Assembly (NCBI GenBank): GCA_905221605.1
Contig: CAJNDS010000697.1
Span: forward strand, 1-64,000
Length of the DNA stretch: 64,000 nucleotides
Direction: 5' to 3'
DNA from: Symbiodinium natans
Lineage: Eukaryota; Sar; Dinophyceae; Suessiales; Symbiodiniaceae
Shown here: in pieces, positions 1 through 8,077 of the stretch
Numbering within the stretch: the stretch's first letter is position 1
Layout of the letters: every line of letters starts with the position of its first letter
Notes under the pieces: model-generated
The model's input: only the letters and a program-made list of their open reading frames with translations
What the model was told of the DNA's origin: nothing
Databases searched by the model: none
Program-made: the position numbers and the translations under genes

Positions 1-523
1 TACAAGGCCGCTTGATAGCTTGTATCTATCCTCCTGCAGCGTCGTCCACTCCGCCGTGTCAAAAAACACTGCCCGTGGTAACGATCCTGACATTGGGTCG
101 CGCCCAACGTTGCTCACCGTGACATCCGATAGAGCAACTCCTTGCATGGTCAGCCATGACGTTATAGCCACCAGGTAAAACAGGGACTGTCTGAGGATCC
201 CGGCTTCATGGCGATTTTCCTGCCACCATGTGTTGAACAGCTCTGCCCTGCGGATGATACTTCCATAGAAGTAGTGGTGGCAATAACCCTCCACCGCTTC
301 GTCGAAAAGGACTCCAATCCATCCTGCCCACAGGGTCCTGGTGACCAGGGTGGGGAATTGTTCCCCATACCCTGCTTCGTTGCCAAAGCTCTGGGGTTCC
401 ATCGCCAGTTTCATGACCCATAGCCGATCCAGAGCATATCCTCGTCGAGTGCGCCCTGCACCTATGAAGGGAAGCACCCTAGGCTGTAAGCTTTGCCCTG
501 TCGTTGGGTTGCGGACCAATTGG
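1..523 (-). pseudogene. Host ORF interrupted by viral insertion, downstream part (kinase-like motif)
   Basis: Read on the minus strand, an uninterrupted frame runs from the viral insertion point at about 523 off the window's left edge. It is contiguous in frame with the minus ORF ending at 20674 if the 20.15-kb insertion and one copy of the ATTGG duplication are removed. The protein is tryptophan- and tyrosine-rich. It contains a stretch reading GVALSDVTVSNVG followed about 15 residues later by AVFFDTAEW, which resembles a protein-kinase catalytic loop (D....N) and a degenerate DFG. The kinase reading is an inference; no glycine-rich loop is visible. It lies downstream of, and on the same strand as, the LINE at 21.3-27.6 kb, so it could also be a LINE-linked ORF. 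Confidence 0.5.
519..523. repeat. Target site duplication, left copy (ATTGG)
   Basis: ATTGG directly precedes the left terminal inverted repeat; the same five bases directly follow the right one at 20674-20678. A 6-bp duplication (ATTGGA) is possible if the first A of the terminal repeat is counted as flank. Retroviral-type integrases usually make 4-6 bp duplications. Confidence 0.75.
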
Positions 524-770
524 AGTCAGGGAAGGCCTTGCCCAGTTTGGGTAGTTACATCACCGTCAACCAAATACTATCCCATTATATCCCCAAACAC
601 ATTACCACATAGAATTTACCCTAATATAGCCAAATAAATCAGAACTAGTAGCCTATTATCCTTAAAATACTCTATCTCATCCTATTTATCAGGTGATGTA
701 ACATCCTAAACTGGGCAAGGTTAGGTTTATTCATTTTATGGGGCATAGTATGGGGTGTAGGGGGTTTCAA
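524..770 (+). repeat. Left terminal inverted repeat
   Basis: It begins AGTCAGGGAAGGCC and matches the reverse complement of 20426-20673 with only scattered differences. An internal inverted pair is present: CCTTGCCCAGTTTGGGTAG near its outer end and its near-complement near position 700-720. The repeat therefore resembles a ~185-bp MITE-like palindrome with extra sequence on both sides. The inner end abuts the AT-rich viral core. Confidence 0.85.
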
Positions 771-803
771 TAATAATTTAATTTTATTATTAAATTATTA
801 TTG
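768..803. terminator. AT-rich hairpin, 15-bp perfect stem
   Basis: Arms 768-782 and 789-803 are exact reverse complements around a 6-base loop. The hairpin lies 17 bases beyond the stop codon of the minus-strand gene at 820-1068, matching the other gene-end hairpins of this element. It may instead be a structural feature next to the terminal repeat. Confidence 0.6.
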
Positions 804-819
804 GTAGGCTATGTTACGC

Positions 820-1068
820 TCAAATAGAATTTTGCACTATCATATAATTTAAGAACTCTGTTGCTTCTTCTAAATATAAAAGTTCAAAGGGTATCTTATC
901 ATCGGCGTCGCTTTTTAAATGATATATTATTTTAAGAAAAATACCATATACCATTTGATAATAATTAGCATAACCACATAAAACGTCATTGTAATATTGT
1001 TTTTTCTCCTGATGCCATTTGTAAAAATCAAACTTATCTAGGTTTTCATACATTGTTTTCATCATCAA
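820..1068 (-). CDS. Small viral protein, unknown
   Basis: An 82-aa protein of AT-rich codon use, rich in Tyr, Lys and Asp, with an aromatic helical look (repeated Y/F spacing) and no membrane segment or metal motif. Its start overlaps the end of the upstream gene (1046-1309) by 23 bases, which is typical of compact viral gene order. It is the leftmost gene of the element and is followed by a strong hairpin. No family is recognised. Any of the first three methionines could be the start. Confidence 0.5.
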   Translation of the reverse strand: MMMKTMYENLDKFDFYKWHQEKKQYYNDVLCGYANYYQMVYGIFLKIIYHLKSDADDKIPFELLYLEEATEFLNYMIVQNSI

Positions 1069-1309
1069 ACAAATTCCTTAACCAACAACATTTATCACAG
1101 CCATAGTAGTCTGTAATCATATGTTTTAAATCATGTAAGGCATCGCATTTACCTAGTAATATTTGCTGTCTGTTCTTAACTTGTCTACATGAAGTACAGT
1201 TTTTAAAATAGTTGGACTTCTTTAGTTCACAATAAAAACTTTCAGTTTCATCATTAGATGAACTTTCATATTCATTCTCACTTTCATATTCACTGTCACT
1301 CATTTCCAC
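1046..1309 (-). CDS. Small acidic protein with two CxxC pairs
   Basis: 87 aa. The N-terminal 25 residues are very acidic with Ser/Glu/Tyr repeats. The middle has a CTSC pair and the C-terminal part a CDKCC cluster, suggesting a zinc-binding fold. The second methionine (residue 3) is an equally good start. It is transcribed in the same direction as its neighbours at 820-1068 and 1327-1581. Small zinc proteins are common in this virus group, but the function is unknown. Confidence 0.55.
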   Translation of the reverse strand: MEMSDSEYESENEYESSSNDETESFYCELKKSNYFKNCTSCRQVKNRQQILLGKCDALHDLKHMITDYYGCDKCCWLRNLFDDENNV

Positions 1310-1326
1310 TATAATATATTAAGTCG

Positions 1327-1581
1327 TTATTTCTTTAAGTGTTTTTTCTTCAGAACCATTCCATAAGAAAAACCCCCGTGATCATTCCTTCCCTTTAAGC
1401 CTAGATTTTTATTATGATCTAAACAAGCCCTACATGTTTTATTATATACCTTCATATAATGCTTACTTACAAACTCATCTACACATTTTACTTGCTTACA
1501 TGCTTTACATTGCATATACTGTGTTTTACAATCACTACCTGTAGGAAACTCAACAGAAATATGATCATCTAATTCACTCAT
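1327..1581 (-). CDS. Small zinc-ribbon-like protein
   Basis: 84 aa. CKAC at about residues 26-29 and CRAC near residue 50 form a CxxC...CxxC arrangement with an intervening basic-aromatic stretch. Similar small treble-clef or zinc-ribbon proteins occur in large and Polinton-like algal viruses; nucleic-acid binding is an inference. The start codon is preceded directly by ATCTAATAATA, one of the repeated upstream motifs of this element, which supports the start. Confidence 0.6.
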   Translation of the reverse strand: MSELDDHISVEFPTGSDCKTQYMQCKACKQVKCVDEFVSKHYMKVYNKTCRACLDHNKNLGLKGRNDHGGFSYGMVLKKKHLKK

Positions 1582-1592
1582 TATTATTAGAT
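1582..1592 (-). promoter_or_regulatory. Upstream motif ATCTAATAATA before gene at 1327-1581
   Basis: Read on the minus strand, this motif lies directly before the ATG. It matches the ATCTAAATAATA-type motifs before the genes starting at 3811, 7809, 10721 and 12339. It is a candidate promoter or initiator of the virus. Confidence 0.45.
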
Positions 1593-1599
1593 GATAATA

Positions 1600-1836
1600 T
1601 TATGAATAGGTTTTCGTTTCCTCGTTATACTTTATCTTGTAATAGTCAAGGGTTGTTTGTTTCGGTTGCAAAATTTCCTTGTTATTCAGTTTAGTCAAAT
1701 ATGTATTCTTCTTATTCTCGTACGTTGCATCAACTGGTGTTCTGTTAAAGTTTCTCGTAGACCTTTCATTTAACAATTTCTCAATCCTCTCCAGTCTCAA
1801 GATGACATCTTGCTTGAAGTCAGGTTTATCACCCAT
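1600..1836 (-). CDS. Small viral protein, unknown
   Basis: 78 aa, basic and polar, with a short amphipathic helix near residues 10-25 (leucine- and arginine-rich) that could form a coiled coil, and an Asn/Lys-rich remainder. No metal ligands or membrane segment are seen. It is the first gene of the leftward group that runs to 820. No family is recognised. Confidence 0.45.
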   Translation of the reverse strand: MGDKPDFKQDVILRLERIEKLLNERSTRNFNRTPVDATYENKKNTYLTKLNNKEILQPKQTTLDYYKIKYNEETKTYS

Positions 1837-2211
1837 ATACTTACATATACATTAAGTTTTTAAATAAAAACTTTTATAATAAAACTTTTATATTAAAATT
1901 TTCATAAACTGAATTATGAAAATTCTAAATTCCAAACTAATTAGGGATATATCTTATGTATATCCGAATTATGTAAGTGTTCCAAGATACTTCCCTTTCT
2001 CTTGCTCACTTACGATGTCTGGGACTTATGCAATCACACGGGAGCAATGGGCACATATTCGGGGTGTTCATCCTGTTTCATTTCTTTCCGGGGGAAATCA
2101 AAAGATGCGAGGAACGAGACTCGCATGGCTGTGCGACGCGTCGGCTGACGCCTCGCGAGGTTTCGCGACTATACAACTGTCAATATATATTAGAAAAATA
2201 TTTTTTAAATA
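1837..2211. other. Intergenic region with GC-rich, structured island
   Basis: After an AT-only stretch, about 1975-2175 is markedly richer in G and C than the rest of the viral core. It contains complementary pieces such as GACGCGTCGGCTGACGCC and CTCGCGAGG/TCGCGA that could fold. A plus frame of 99 codons crosses it but has no convincing composition. Candidates are a replication origin, a structured RNA, or captured sequence. No gene is called here. Confidence 0.4.
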
Positions 2212-2595
2212 TTAATCCAATAAATTCATGTTGTTTTGTTTTAACTGTGATACATCTTTATCAATTCTTTCTACATCTGTCTCTAATTTAAATATCCTTT
2301 CTTGATTTTCTTCGGGTGTAGGCTTCCGACCTATTCCAAAACCTGTGTCGCAAATTTCAACACTACCTAACTGACTGTTTTGTTTAAACACGTCATTACC
2401 GTCAGGTGTTGCTCCACGCCCATTTCCAATTCTCCACGAACTCCTATCTTCCACTTGATTAACGACAACGTTACCGTCTTTATCAGTCGTTGTTTTAGTT
2501 TCTTTATGAAAGACTTTTTTACCACATCTGCAAAAATTGCAATTAACACTTCCCTTTTCAATGTTAATATTTCCTTTGTCCTCTTTATCACTCAT
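2212..2595 (-). CDS. Viral protein with N-terminal Cys motif and C-terminal coiled coil
   Basis: 127 aa. An early CNFCRC motif (about residues 20-25) could bind a metal. The middle is polar and glycine-rich. The last 45 residues have heptad-like spacing of I/L/V and charged residues, suggesting a coiled coil. The arrangement of a zinc-like head and an oligomerising tail resembles small virion or regulatory proteins but no family is recognised. A 49-codon gene on the same strand lies just upstream (2615-2764). Confidence 0.5.
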   Translation of the reverse strand: MSDKEDKGNINIEKGSVNCNFCRCGKKVFHKETKTTTDKDGNVVVNQVEDRSSWRIGNGRGATPDGNDVFKQNSQLGSVEICDTGFGIGRKPTPEENQERIFKLETDVERIDKDVSQLKQNNMNLLD

Positions 2596-2614
2596 ATTTT
2601 TAAATGTTAGAAAT

Positions 2615-2764
2615 TTATTTTTTCTTTAATTTTAAATATTGCAAAATCCCTTTACATATTTCCAACACCGAGTAGCAACACCTACGATATCTAGGCGTTG
2701 TTATTATTATCTGTTCTATTTCTTCAAGGTTGTCAATGACATCAATGCAATCACCGTAATTCAT
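2615..2764 (-). CDS. Tiny ORF (49 aa), divergent from packaging ATPase
   Basis: An ATG at 2762-2764 (minus) opens a 49-codon frame: acidic at first, then basic with four cysteines in the second half, ending in a lysine run. It is divergent from the ATPase across only 37 bases of AT-rich DNA, so the two may share a promoter. It is too short for strong coding evidence. Confidence 0.35.
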   Translation of the reverse strand: MNYGDCIDVIDNLEEIEQIIITTPRYRRCCYSVLEICKGILQYLKLKKK

Positions 2765-2801
2765 ATATTATAACATATAATTTTTCTAACTAATATTAAT
2801 A
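2765..2801. promoter_or_regulatory. Divergent AT-rich promoter region
   Basis: Thirty-seven bases of nearly pure A/T separate the starts of the tiny minus-strand ORF and the plus-strand ATPase. TTCTAACTAATATTAATA before the ATPase ATG resembles the upstream motif seen at other viral genes. Confidence 0.4.
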
Positions 2802-3569
2802 ATGAACGAGAATGTTCCGACGGTAGAACCAATTGATATACCCAAGTATCAGTTCAAAAACAGCAAGTATGAGATGATGCCATCCTTACCAGCGAGAATG
2901 TTGGCTGTGGCTTCCAGTACAGGCGGTAAAACAGTTTTGATACAGAACTTAATATTGAAGATTTACCGCAATAGCTTTGAGAGAATCTATATATTCAGCC
3001 CTAGTGTAGATGTGGACGACACGTGGAACGCAGTGAAGAAGTACATAAAGGATGTAATGAAAGTGGACTCGGAAAAGGAACAGATATATTTCAATCATTA
3101 CGACGCAACTGCCTTACAGAAAATAATAGACACCCAACACAAGGTAATAGAGTTCCAGAAGAAGAACAAAGACAAGGATTTATTCAGTATACTAATAGTC
3201 ATTGATGATTTCGCGGACGACCCAAAATTTGTAAGGTACTCAAGTATCTTGCACGGATTGTTCACAAGAGGTAGACATAACGCAATTTCAGTGATACTGT
3301 CCACTCAGAAGTACAACGCGCTAGCTCCAATAATTAGGCTCAATGCGTCTGCGCTGTTTGTGTTCAGACTCAAGAACATGAATGAAGTCAATGCATTTTT
3401 AGAAGAGAATAGCGCGCTAGTAAACAAGCAACAGTTATATGAAATGTACCAACTGGCGATAAACGATGCTCCATATAGCTTCTTGTACATAAACACGAAT
3501 GCAAAAGATGCAAATAACATGTTCTACATCAGATTTGAGAAGGTCTTAAGGACTGATGAAGATGATTAA
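2802..3569 (+). CDS. A32-like genome-packaging ATPase (FtsK-HerA type)
   Basis: 255 aa, a usual length for the DNA-packaging ATPase of Polinton-like viruses, virophages and relatives. This enzyme hydrolyses ATP to drive DNA into the capsid. Walker A is ASSTGGKT at residues 37-44. Walker B is SILIVIDDF with the paired Asp at 135-136. ILSTQ near residue 167 fits the sensor position, and an arginine-rich FTRGRH lies just before it. The start is fixed by an AT-rich upstream block ending in AATA before the ATG. The stop codon lies inside a 15-bp hairpin shared with the convergent gene at 3596-3811. Family-level call is firm; specific homologue not tested. Confidence 0.88.
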   Translation: MNENVPTVEPIDIPKYQFKNSKYEMMPSLPARMLAVASSTGGKTVLIQNLILKIYRNSFERIYIFSPSVDVDDTWNAVKKYIKDVMKVDSEKEQIYFNHYDATALQKIIDTQHKVIEFQKKNKDKDLFSILIVIDDFADDPKFVRYSSILHGLFTRGRHNAISVILSTQKYNALAPIIRLNASALFVFRLKNMNEVNAFLEENSALVNKQQLYEMYQLAINDAPYSFLYINTNAKDANNMFYIRFEKVLRTDEDD

Positions 3570-3597
3570 TAATATCAAAATAATATTATTAATCATC
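3561..3597. terminator. Bidirectional gene-end hairpin, 15-bp stem
   Basis: Arms 3561-3575 and 3583-3597 are perfect reverse complements. The stop codons of the convergent ATPase gene (plus) and the gene at 3596-3811 (minus) both fall in or touch the arms. Position and structure fit a transcript-end signal for both genes. Confidence 0.65.
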
Positions 3598-3811
3598 AGA
3601 ATAATGAGAAACTACAACAGTTAAACGGTAAGCATTTAGAAGAAGTACCGCAATATCCTTTGTTTTTGTTTTTCAACTGTTCTATTTCATCTTCTAACTT
3701 TTGTATTTTATCTGTTAAATCTTGGATAGTGTTAAATATAATTAAGTCTCCCTTTATCTTTTCTAATTGTTCATTGAGTTTCTTTTCTATTTGTTCATCA
3801 ATATTAACCAT
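3596..3811 (-). CDS. Small coiled-coil protein
   Basis: 71 aa. Residues 5-50 show continuous heptad-type spacing of I/L and charged residues, a predicted long coiled coil, followed by a short tail with three cysteines and a CC pair. The gene lies directly downstream of the fibre gene's end (20 bases) and carries the ATCTAAATAATA upstream motif. It may help oligomerise a virion part; this is only inferred from context. Confidence 0.55.
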   Translation of the reverse strand: MVNIDEQIEKKLNEQLEKIKGDLIIFNTIQDLTDKIQKLEDEIEQLKNKNKGYCGTSSKCLPFNCCSFSLF

Positions 3812-3818
3812 TATATAT

Positions 3819-3830
3819 TATTATTTAGAT
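3819..3830 (-). promoter_or_regulatory. Upstream motif ATCTAAATAATA before gene at 3596-3811
   Basis: On the minus strand the motif is followed by ATATATA and the ATG. It overlaps the end of the fibre gene (stop at 3832), so it is packed at the gene junction like the copies before 7809, 10721 and 12339. Confidence 0.5.
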
Positions 3831-3831
3831 T

Positions 3832-6282
3832 TTAATGTTTACTTTTCGTTTTTGCTTTTGCCTTTGCTTTTGGTGATGCTTCACCTTTTAGTTTCTTAAC
3901 TTCCTTTTCTAAATCTTCTACTTGCTTTTGTAATTGTTGCACACAACCCCAAAGCACAACTGCTGTTTTATTATATGCTAATAATTTCATACCATCATCA
4001 TTATAATATACGATGTTGTCCCATTCAGAGGGCATTTTAGCGTCTTTTATATCATCTGCTATAAATCCAATATGACTTTTTTTGTCTTCATCATTGATAA
4101 AATTATATGTTTTCGGCTTGATATATTTGACTGCTTTATAACATTCTTTAATATTTGCTTCCTTAACATTTTCTTTTAATTTAGAGTCTGATGTTTCAGT
4201 TAAAGCAACGCATGTTAAATTTCCTCCAATATCAGCGTTATTAGTTGTAGTAAAGAAGCCGTAAACATCAACGCCTGTATTTGTTGCGTCTAATCTTGAT
4301 AAATTGTTATTACTTAATCTAATCAATCCGTCATTATCTGGATTGTTAATTAATACTCTTTGTTGTCCTGATACATCAGTATTTGTAATTTCTAATTGCC
4401 CAACTAAAGTTACTTTCCCGTCTGTAAGTTGAATTTCTGGCGTTGATGATTCCAATCCTATTGTTAAATTCATTTCTCCCGCTGTGTCTCCATTTCTGAT
4501 ATATAACTTATATTGAGTGTCCAAAACTTCCTTTAATTCACTACTATTTTGAAACATAAAACGCCCCCAACTAATAACATCTGCTTCGCCAACGATATTA
4601 CCTATACTATTGAATGTTTGATTATTTGTAACTGCTCTATTAATGGTAATTCCGTTAGTGTCATTTAACTGCAATGCTATAGTCCCTGTTGTAGGGTCGG
4701 TTGTTCTATCAGACTGTAAGGAAAAGTTGATTTCTTCTGTTGATACGACATTTAATGAATTGTTAACGTCTGCTCTTTGAAATATTCTTCCATCAGTGCT
4801 TAATAATTGTTGTCCTAAAAATGTTGCGTCATTTTCTACTCTTGTCTCATTAAAATTACTTATACCGCCTACTGTTAAATGATATGAAAAATTATACTGT
4901 CTTCCTATTCCCACTGTTGCTGTTGTTTGACTTCCTATTCTTAAACGATAATCACCTCCTGTGTCGTGTAAAATCATTTCCGTTCCATTTGCTGGATTGC
5001 TCGGGTTCATACATCTGAAATTTCTGTTTCTAAATTCAAAAACTCCCTGTGTGTCTCTAACTCTTAAATTATAATTAGCATCTCCACTATTTCTGAACAT
5101 ATCTATCCCTGCTGTCGGTAGTTGAATATCTCCTGTGTTATTTGTTAAATCTATATTATTATCTACTCTTAAATTCTGTCTAATAATAGCACTATCTACA
5201 ACATCTAATGTATAACCTCCTGTTAATGTATTTGATGCTGTATCTACTAATAGTGAATGCGATTTAACATACTGATTAGAATTACTATTTAAGTTTAAAA
5301 TTCTTCCAGTGTCTCCAACTGAATTATAACAGTCAATACTATCATTATTAAAAGTAATGTAATTATCAGTATTTCTAACTGTAAATGATAAACTAGCATC
5401 TGCTGTATTTTCTACTACTAAACCACCAGTTGGTACTGCTATTTTACCACTCATTTTATAACCTGCATTATTATTAGATAAATCAAGTTGTTTAATAGCA
5501 TCATCTGATGTATTATTACAAAATATTTTATCTCCTTGTAAAGTTATATAACTTGTAGCGTTTTTAAATTCTGCTAATACTTTATCACCTCCTCCTGTTT
5601 GGTTGCTAAATAATAATCCTGCTACTGGCGATATATTTATGGTTGAATTATTTAATGTTAATCCGCTATGAATAACAGTTGGGGCGGAACAATCAATGAT
5701 AGGATTGGCACTAAATCTATCAGTAAAATCTGATTTTGGAACTCGTAAATCTAATAAATTATCAATTTCTGTATCTGTGTATCCACCAGAACCAGCCCCC
5801 GCTAGTAGTGTATCTACCTCACCCTTATTATAATAATTGGTTGCCAGTTGTGTGTTGGTTTGGAAATTAGTTGATAAATTTGTATCAATCTCACTTTTAT
5901 TATAATAATTAATCCCTAATTGTGCATTGGTTTGGTAATTAGTAGATAAGTTTGTATCAATTTGTGTTGATGTATAATAATTACTAAATGTTGCATCAAT
6001 TTCTGTTTTATTATAAAAATTAGTGGCTAATACTGTATTAGTTTGATAATTATTAGTTAAATCAGTATTAATAGCATTAATATTATTAAAGTTTTGCAGT
6101 TGCTTGGTGTTCAGAACATCAATAGCATCGGTGTTTGCTTGTATATCTGCAGAGTTTGCTGTGTTGGTGTTTGTCAGTTCTGCCTTGGTTGCATACGTAT
6201 CCGATATTTCACTAACGCCTGTTGAGGACGACAAATAGAACTTGTCTGCATAAATTGATGTAAGGTTGTTTAATGAAGCCAT
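3832..6282 (-). CDS. Fibre/tail-like protein with C-terminal S74 self-cleaving chaperone
   Basis: 816 aa. Residues ~45-170 hold repeats around YYNKSEIDTNLSTNYQTN, typical of trimeric coiled fibres. The middle is a long beta-rich, Asn/Thr-rich shaft. The last ~120 residues match the Peptidase_S74 intramolecular chaperone: a SDSKLKENV start, an HIGFIADD block, an aromatic YNDDG loop, then a coiled coil and a lysine-rich tail. S74 domains trimerise fibres and cut themselves off before the Ser. The protein is probably the host-attachment fibre of the virion; attachment is an inference. It is in the same orientation as, and adjacent to, the major capsid gene. The AT-rich leader ending ATTTATA precedes the ATG. 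Confidence 0.85.
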   Translation of the reverse strand: MASLNNLTSIYADKFYLSSSTGVSEISDTYATKAELTNTNTANSADIQANTDAIDVLNTKQLQNFNNINAINTDLTNNYQTNTVLATNFYNKTEIDATFSNYYTSTQIDTNLSTNYQTNAQLGINYYNKSEIDTNLSTNFQTNTQLATNYYNKGEVDTLLAGAGSGGYTDTEIDNLLDLRVPKSDFTDRFSANPIIDCSAPTVIHSGLTLNNSTINISPVAGLLFSNQTGGGDKVLAEFKNATSYITLQGDKIFCNNTSDDAIKQLDLSNNNAGYKMSGKIAVPTGGLVVENTADASLSFTVRNTDNYITFNNDSIDCYNSVGDTGRILNLNSNSNQYVKSHSLLVDTASNTLTGGYTLDVVDSAIIRQNLRVDNNIDLTNNTGDIQLPTAGIDMFRNSGDANYNLRVRDTQGVFEFRNRNFRCMNPSNPANGTEMILHDTGGDYRLRIGSQTTATVGIGRQYNFSYHLTVGGISNFNETRVENDATFLGQQLLSTDGRIFQRADVNNSLNVVSTEEINFSLQSDRTTDPTTGTIALQLNDTNGITINRAVTNNQTFNSIGNIVGEADVISWGRFMFQNSSELKEVLDTQYKLYIRNGDTAGEMNLTIGLESSTPEIQLTDGKVTLVGQLEITNTDVSGQQRVLINNPDNDGLIRLSNNNLSRLDATNTGVDVYGFFTTTNNADIGGNLTCVALTETSDSKLKENVKEANIKECYKAVKYIKPKTYNFINDEDKKSHIGFIADDIKDAKMPSEWDNIVYYNDDGMKLLAYNKTAVVLWGCVQQLQKQVEDLEKEVKKLKGEASPKAKAKAKTKSKH

Positions 6283-6342
6283 TATAAATATTAATACGTG
6301 AGAAATTAATATTTATATTGAAAATTTCTGTTTATAAACTTA

Positions 6343-7809
6343 TCAGTCAAGAACTGTTGAGGCACTTTCACTTAGCTCAAATATATGTTCTGACACGGCT
6401 GTTATGAAAACTCTTTCAATTCCTAATGCAAAATTTGCGTTAGCTCCTTTGATTTTAAAAGTGATTAAGCTTCCCATTTTCGTGTTAGTTCCTGTAAAAT
6501 TCATATCTGGTTGCTTGTCAAAGTTAATTCCTCCAATAAATTTATCATTAGCGTATCTATAAATGTCAATTGAAAAGCCATCGTAATAAGGGCTCATTAC
6601 ATTAACCGCCCGACGAAGGAAATACATAAATTCACTAATGCTAGAAATTTCTTGTTCGGGGAATTTCTTGTTAGCTATCTGTATTTGTGCTGAAATTTGT
6701 TTGTCGGAATCAATGACACCTTCTAAATTATCAATAGTTACGGCCATAGGATGAAAAAAGTAGTTCCATCTCTTTTTGTCATAATTACCTGCTGTGTTGT
6801 CATTATTGATATTGCTGTTGCTAAAGGTGAAGAACATCTGAGACAAACGAGTTGAAGATTTAACGATATTCATGTTGATTTCTGTGTTTCCTGCCGTGAA
6901 GGTTTGTGAAAATGAATGATAAGCCGGATAAACCATTCTAAGCCTACCCCCCTTCAATAAATGTGAAACTATATTATTGTTTACTGCGTTGTCAACTTGG
7001 ATCAACTCGCATCTTAAAATAGCATTCTGAATAGCCCAACTTGTGGTAGTATTGCGCGTTGTAAAATATAAGCCGTTTTCATCGTCTTCCGCTTGTGTTC
7101 CTGCTACTGTTGCCGAAGGTCGGACGACTGGTTCGCCTGCATCTGAAACAATTTCAAAAATAAATTCAAGTGGACAATATCTGATTGGTGGATAATATCC
7201 AGATTGAACAAATCCACAAACGGGCTTGTGTCCCATTCTTACGAACTTACCCTGTTCAATTCCGGTAGTATTAATTCGCGTTAGTTTTGGCACAACGACG
7301 CCTCGATTATTTGCTCCTGTTGTTGCTGTTGCACTATGACTTTCAATGTTATAAGCAAACAATCTATTAATTCTACTGTCATATCTTGTCAGACAACCTT
7401 CTTGAATATCGTCTAGATTTCTCACCTCTTCGCTTTTGAACGATTTCATTTCTTCGCACACTTGGTTGTAATTGTCAATGTCGTTTAATTGTTGCCCTGC
7501 TCCGTTGCATCGGTATCTGGTAAAGAAGGCATGGCTTTCGCCTAAAGGGCGCAAATACTGACCTGTAGTGGTGGATGTATTAACAACGTCAAAGAATAAA
7601 CAAACACTGGACAAATCAATATAGTTGTTATCTTCACCTGTGATTACAAACTTTAAATATTTATTTCCATTACTACTACTGAAGATGTTTCCAGATACAC
7701 TAGGGAAGTGGACTTGCTTACGGTCAGTGATATACGCGGCGCTTTCTGGTAATCCGAACTGAAGGCTATTTATCATATTGTCGTTACTCTCTGCAAGAAC
7801 TAAATCCAT
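6343..7809 (-). CDS. Major capsid protein (double jelly-roll type)
   Basis: 488 aa, a usual size for the Polinton-like virus major capsid protein, which forms pseudo-hexameric capsomers. The N-terminal jelly-roll region carries features I associate with this family: a YLKFVITGEDNNYIDLSSV strand pair, then HAFFTRYRCNGAGQQLNDID near residues 90-110. The second half is beta-rich with an FIGGINFDKQPD strand and a C-terminal IERVFITAVSEHIFELSE. It is preceded by ATCTAAATAATATATATAAA directly before the ATG. Its neighbours are the fibre gene downstream and a 77-aa basic protein upstream. The call rests on pattern recognition and context; a structure prediction would confirm it. Confidence 0.8.
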   Translation of the reverse strand: MDLVLAESNDNMINSLQFGLPESAAYITDRKQVHFPSVSGNIFSSSNGNKYLKFVITGEDNNYIDLSSVCLFFDVVNTSTTTGQYLRPLGESHAFFTRYRCNGAGQQLNDIDNYNQVCEEMKSFKSEEVRNLDDIQEGCLTRYDSRINRLFAYNIESHSATATTGANNRGVVVPKLTRINTTGIEQGKFVRMGHKPVCGFVQSGYYPPIRYCPLEFIFEIVSDAGEPVVRPSATVAGTQAEDDENGLYFTTRNTTTSWAIQNAILRCELIQVDNAVNNNIVSHLLKGGRLRMVYPAYHSFSQTFTAGNTEINMNIVKSSTRLSQMFFTFSNSNINNDNTAGNYDKKRWNYFFHPMAVTIDNLEGVIDSDKQISAQIQIANKKFPEQEISSISEFMYFLRRAVNVMSPYYDGFSIDIYRYANDKFIGGINFDKQPDMNFTGTNTKMGSLITFKIKGANANFALGIERVFITAVSEHIFELSESASTVLD

Positions 7810-7817
7810 TTTATATA

Positions 7818-7829
7818 TATTATTTAGAT
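7818..7829 (-). promoter_or_regulatory. Upstream motif ATCTAAATAATA before major capsid gene
   Basis: It is read on the minus strand and is followed by TATATAAA and the ATG of the capsid gene. It is identical over 12 bases to the copy before the gene at 3596-3811. Presence before a capsid gene suggests a late-type promoter, by inference. Confidence 0.5.
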
Positions 7830-8053
7830 TTTTTATTATTACTATATTTTTTATGGCTATTTAAATTGTTCTTATGATGTTTATCACTCGGTGGTAATAT
7901 TGTAGTCTCTTCGTGTTTCTCAACTATTTCTCTTATTGTGTCGTATCCTGAGTTACTCAACTTCTTGTTCAACTTGGCTTTAAACTGTAGACTCTCGGAC
8001 GGCTTACCTACTCTGTTAGGTTCTTTTATATGTCTTGGTTTATTAAACATCAT
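7820..8053 (-). CDS. Small very basic protein
   Basis: 77 aa, rich in Lys, Asn and His, with a C-terminal run of Lys/Asn/Ser and no hydrophobic core. Such a composition fits a DNA-condensing or capsid-internal protein, but no family is recognised. It lies immediately upstream of the major capsid gene (10 bases) and its stop overlaps that gene's promoter motif. It is separated from the GIY-YIG gene by an AT-rich imperfect hairpin at about 8047-8083. Confidence 0.5.
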   Translation of the reverse strand: MMFNKPRHIKEPNRVGKPSESLQFKAKLNKKLSNSGYDTIREIVEKHEETTILPPSDKHHKNNLNSHKKYSNNKKSK

Positions 8054-8077
8054 ATTAATAATAAGTAGAAATTATTA

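Noticed and set aside
162-637. Short ORFs on both strands at the left edge
   Set aside because: They are shadows of the long minus frame at 1-523 or run into the terminal inverted repeat.
1916-2291. Plus-strand ORFs across the GC island
   Set aside because: Composition is not protein-like and the frames extend into AT-only DNA; treated as an intergenic structured region instead.
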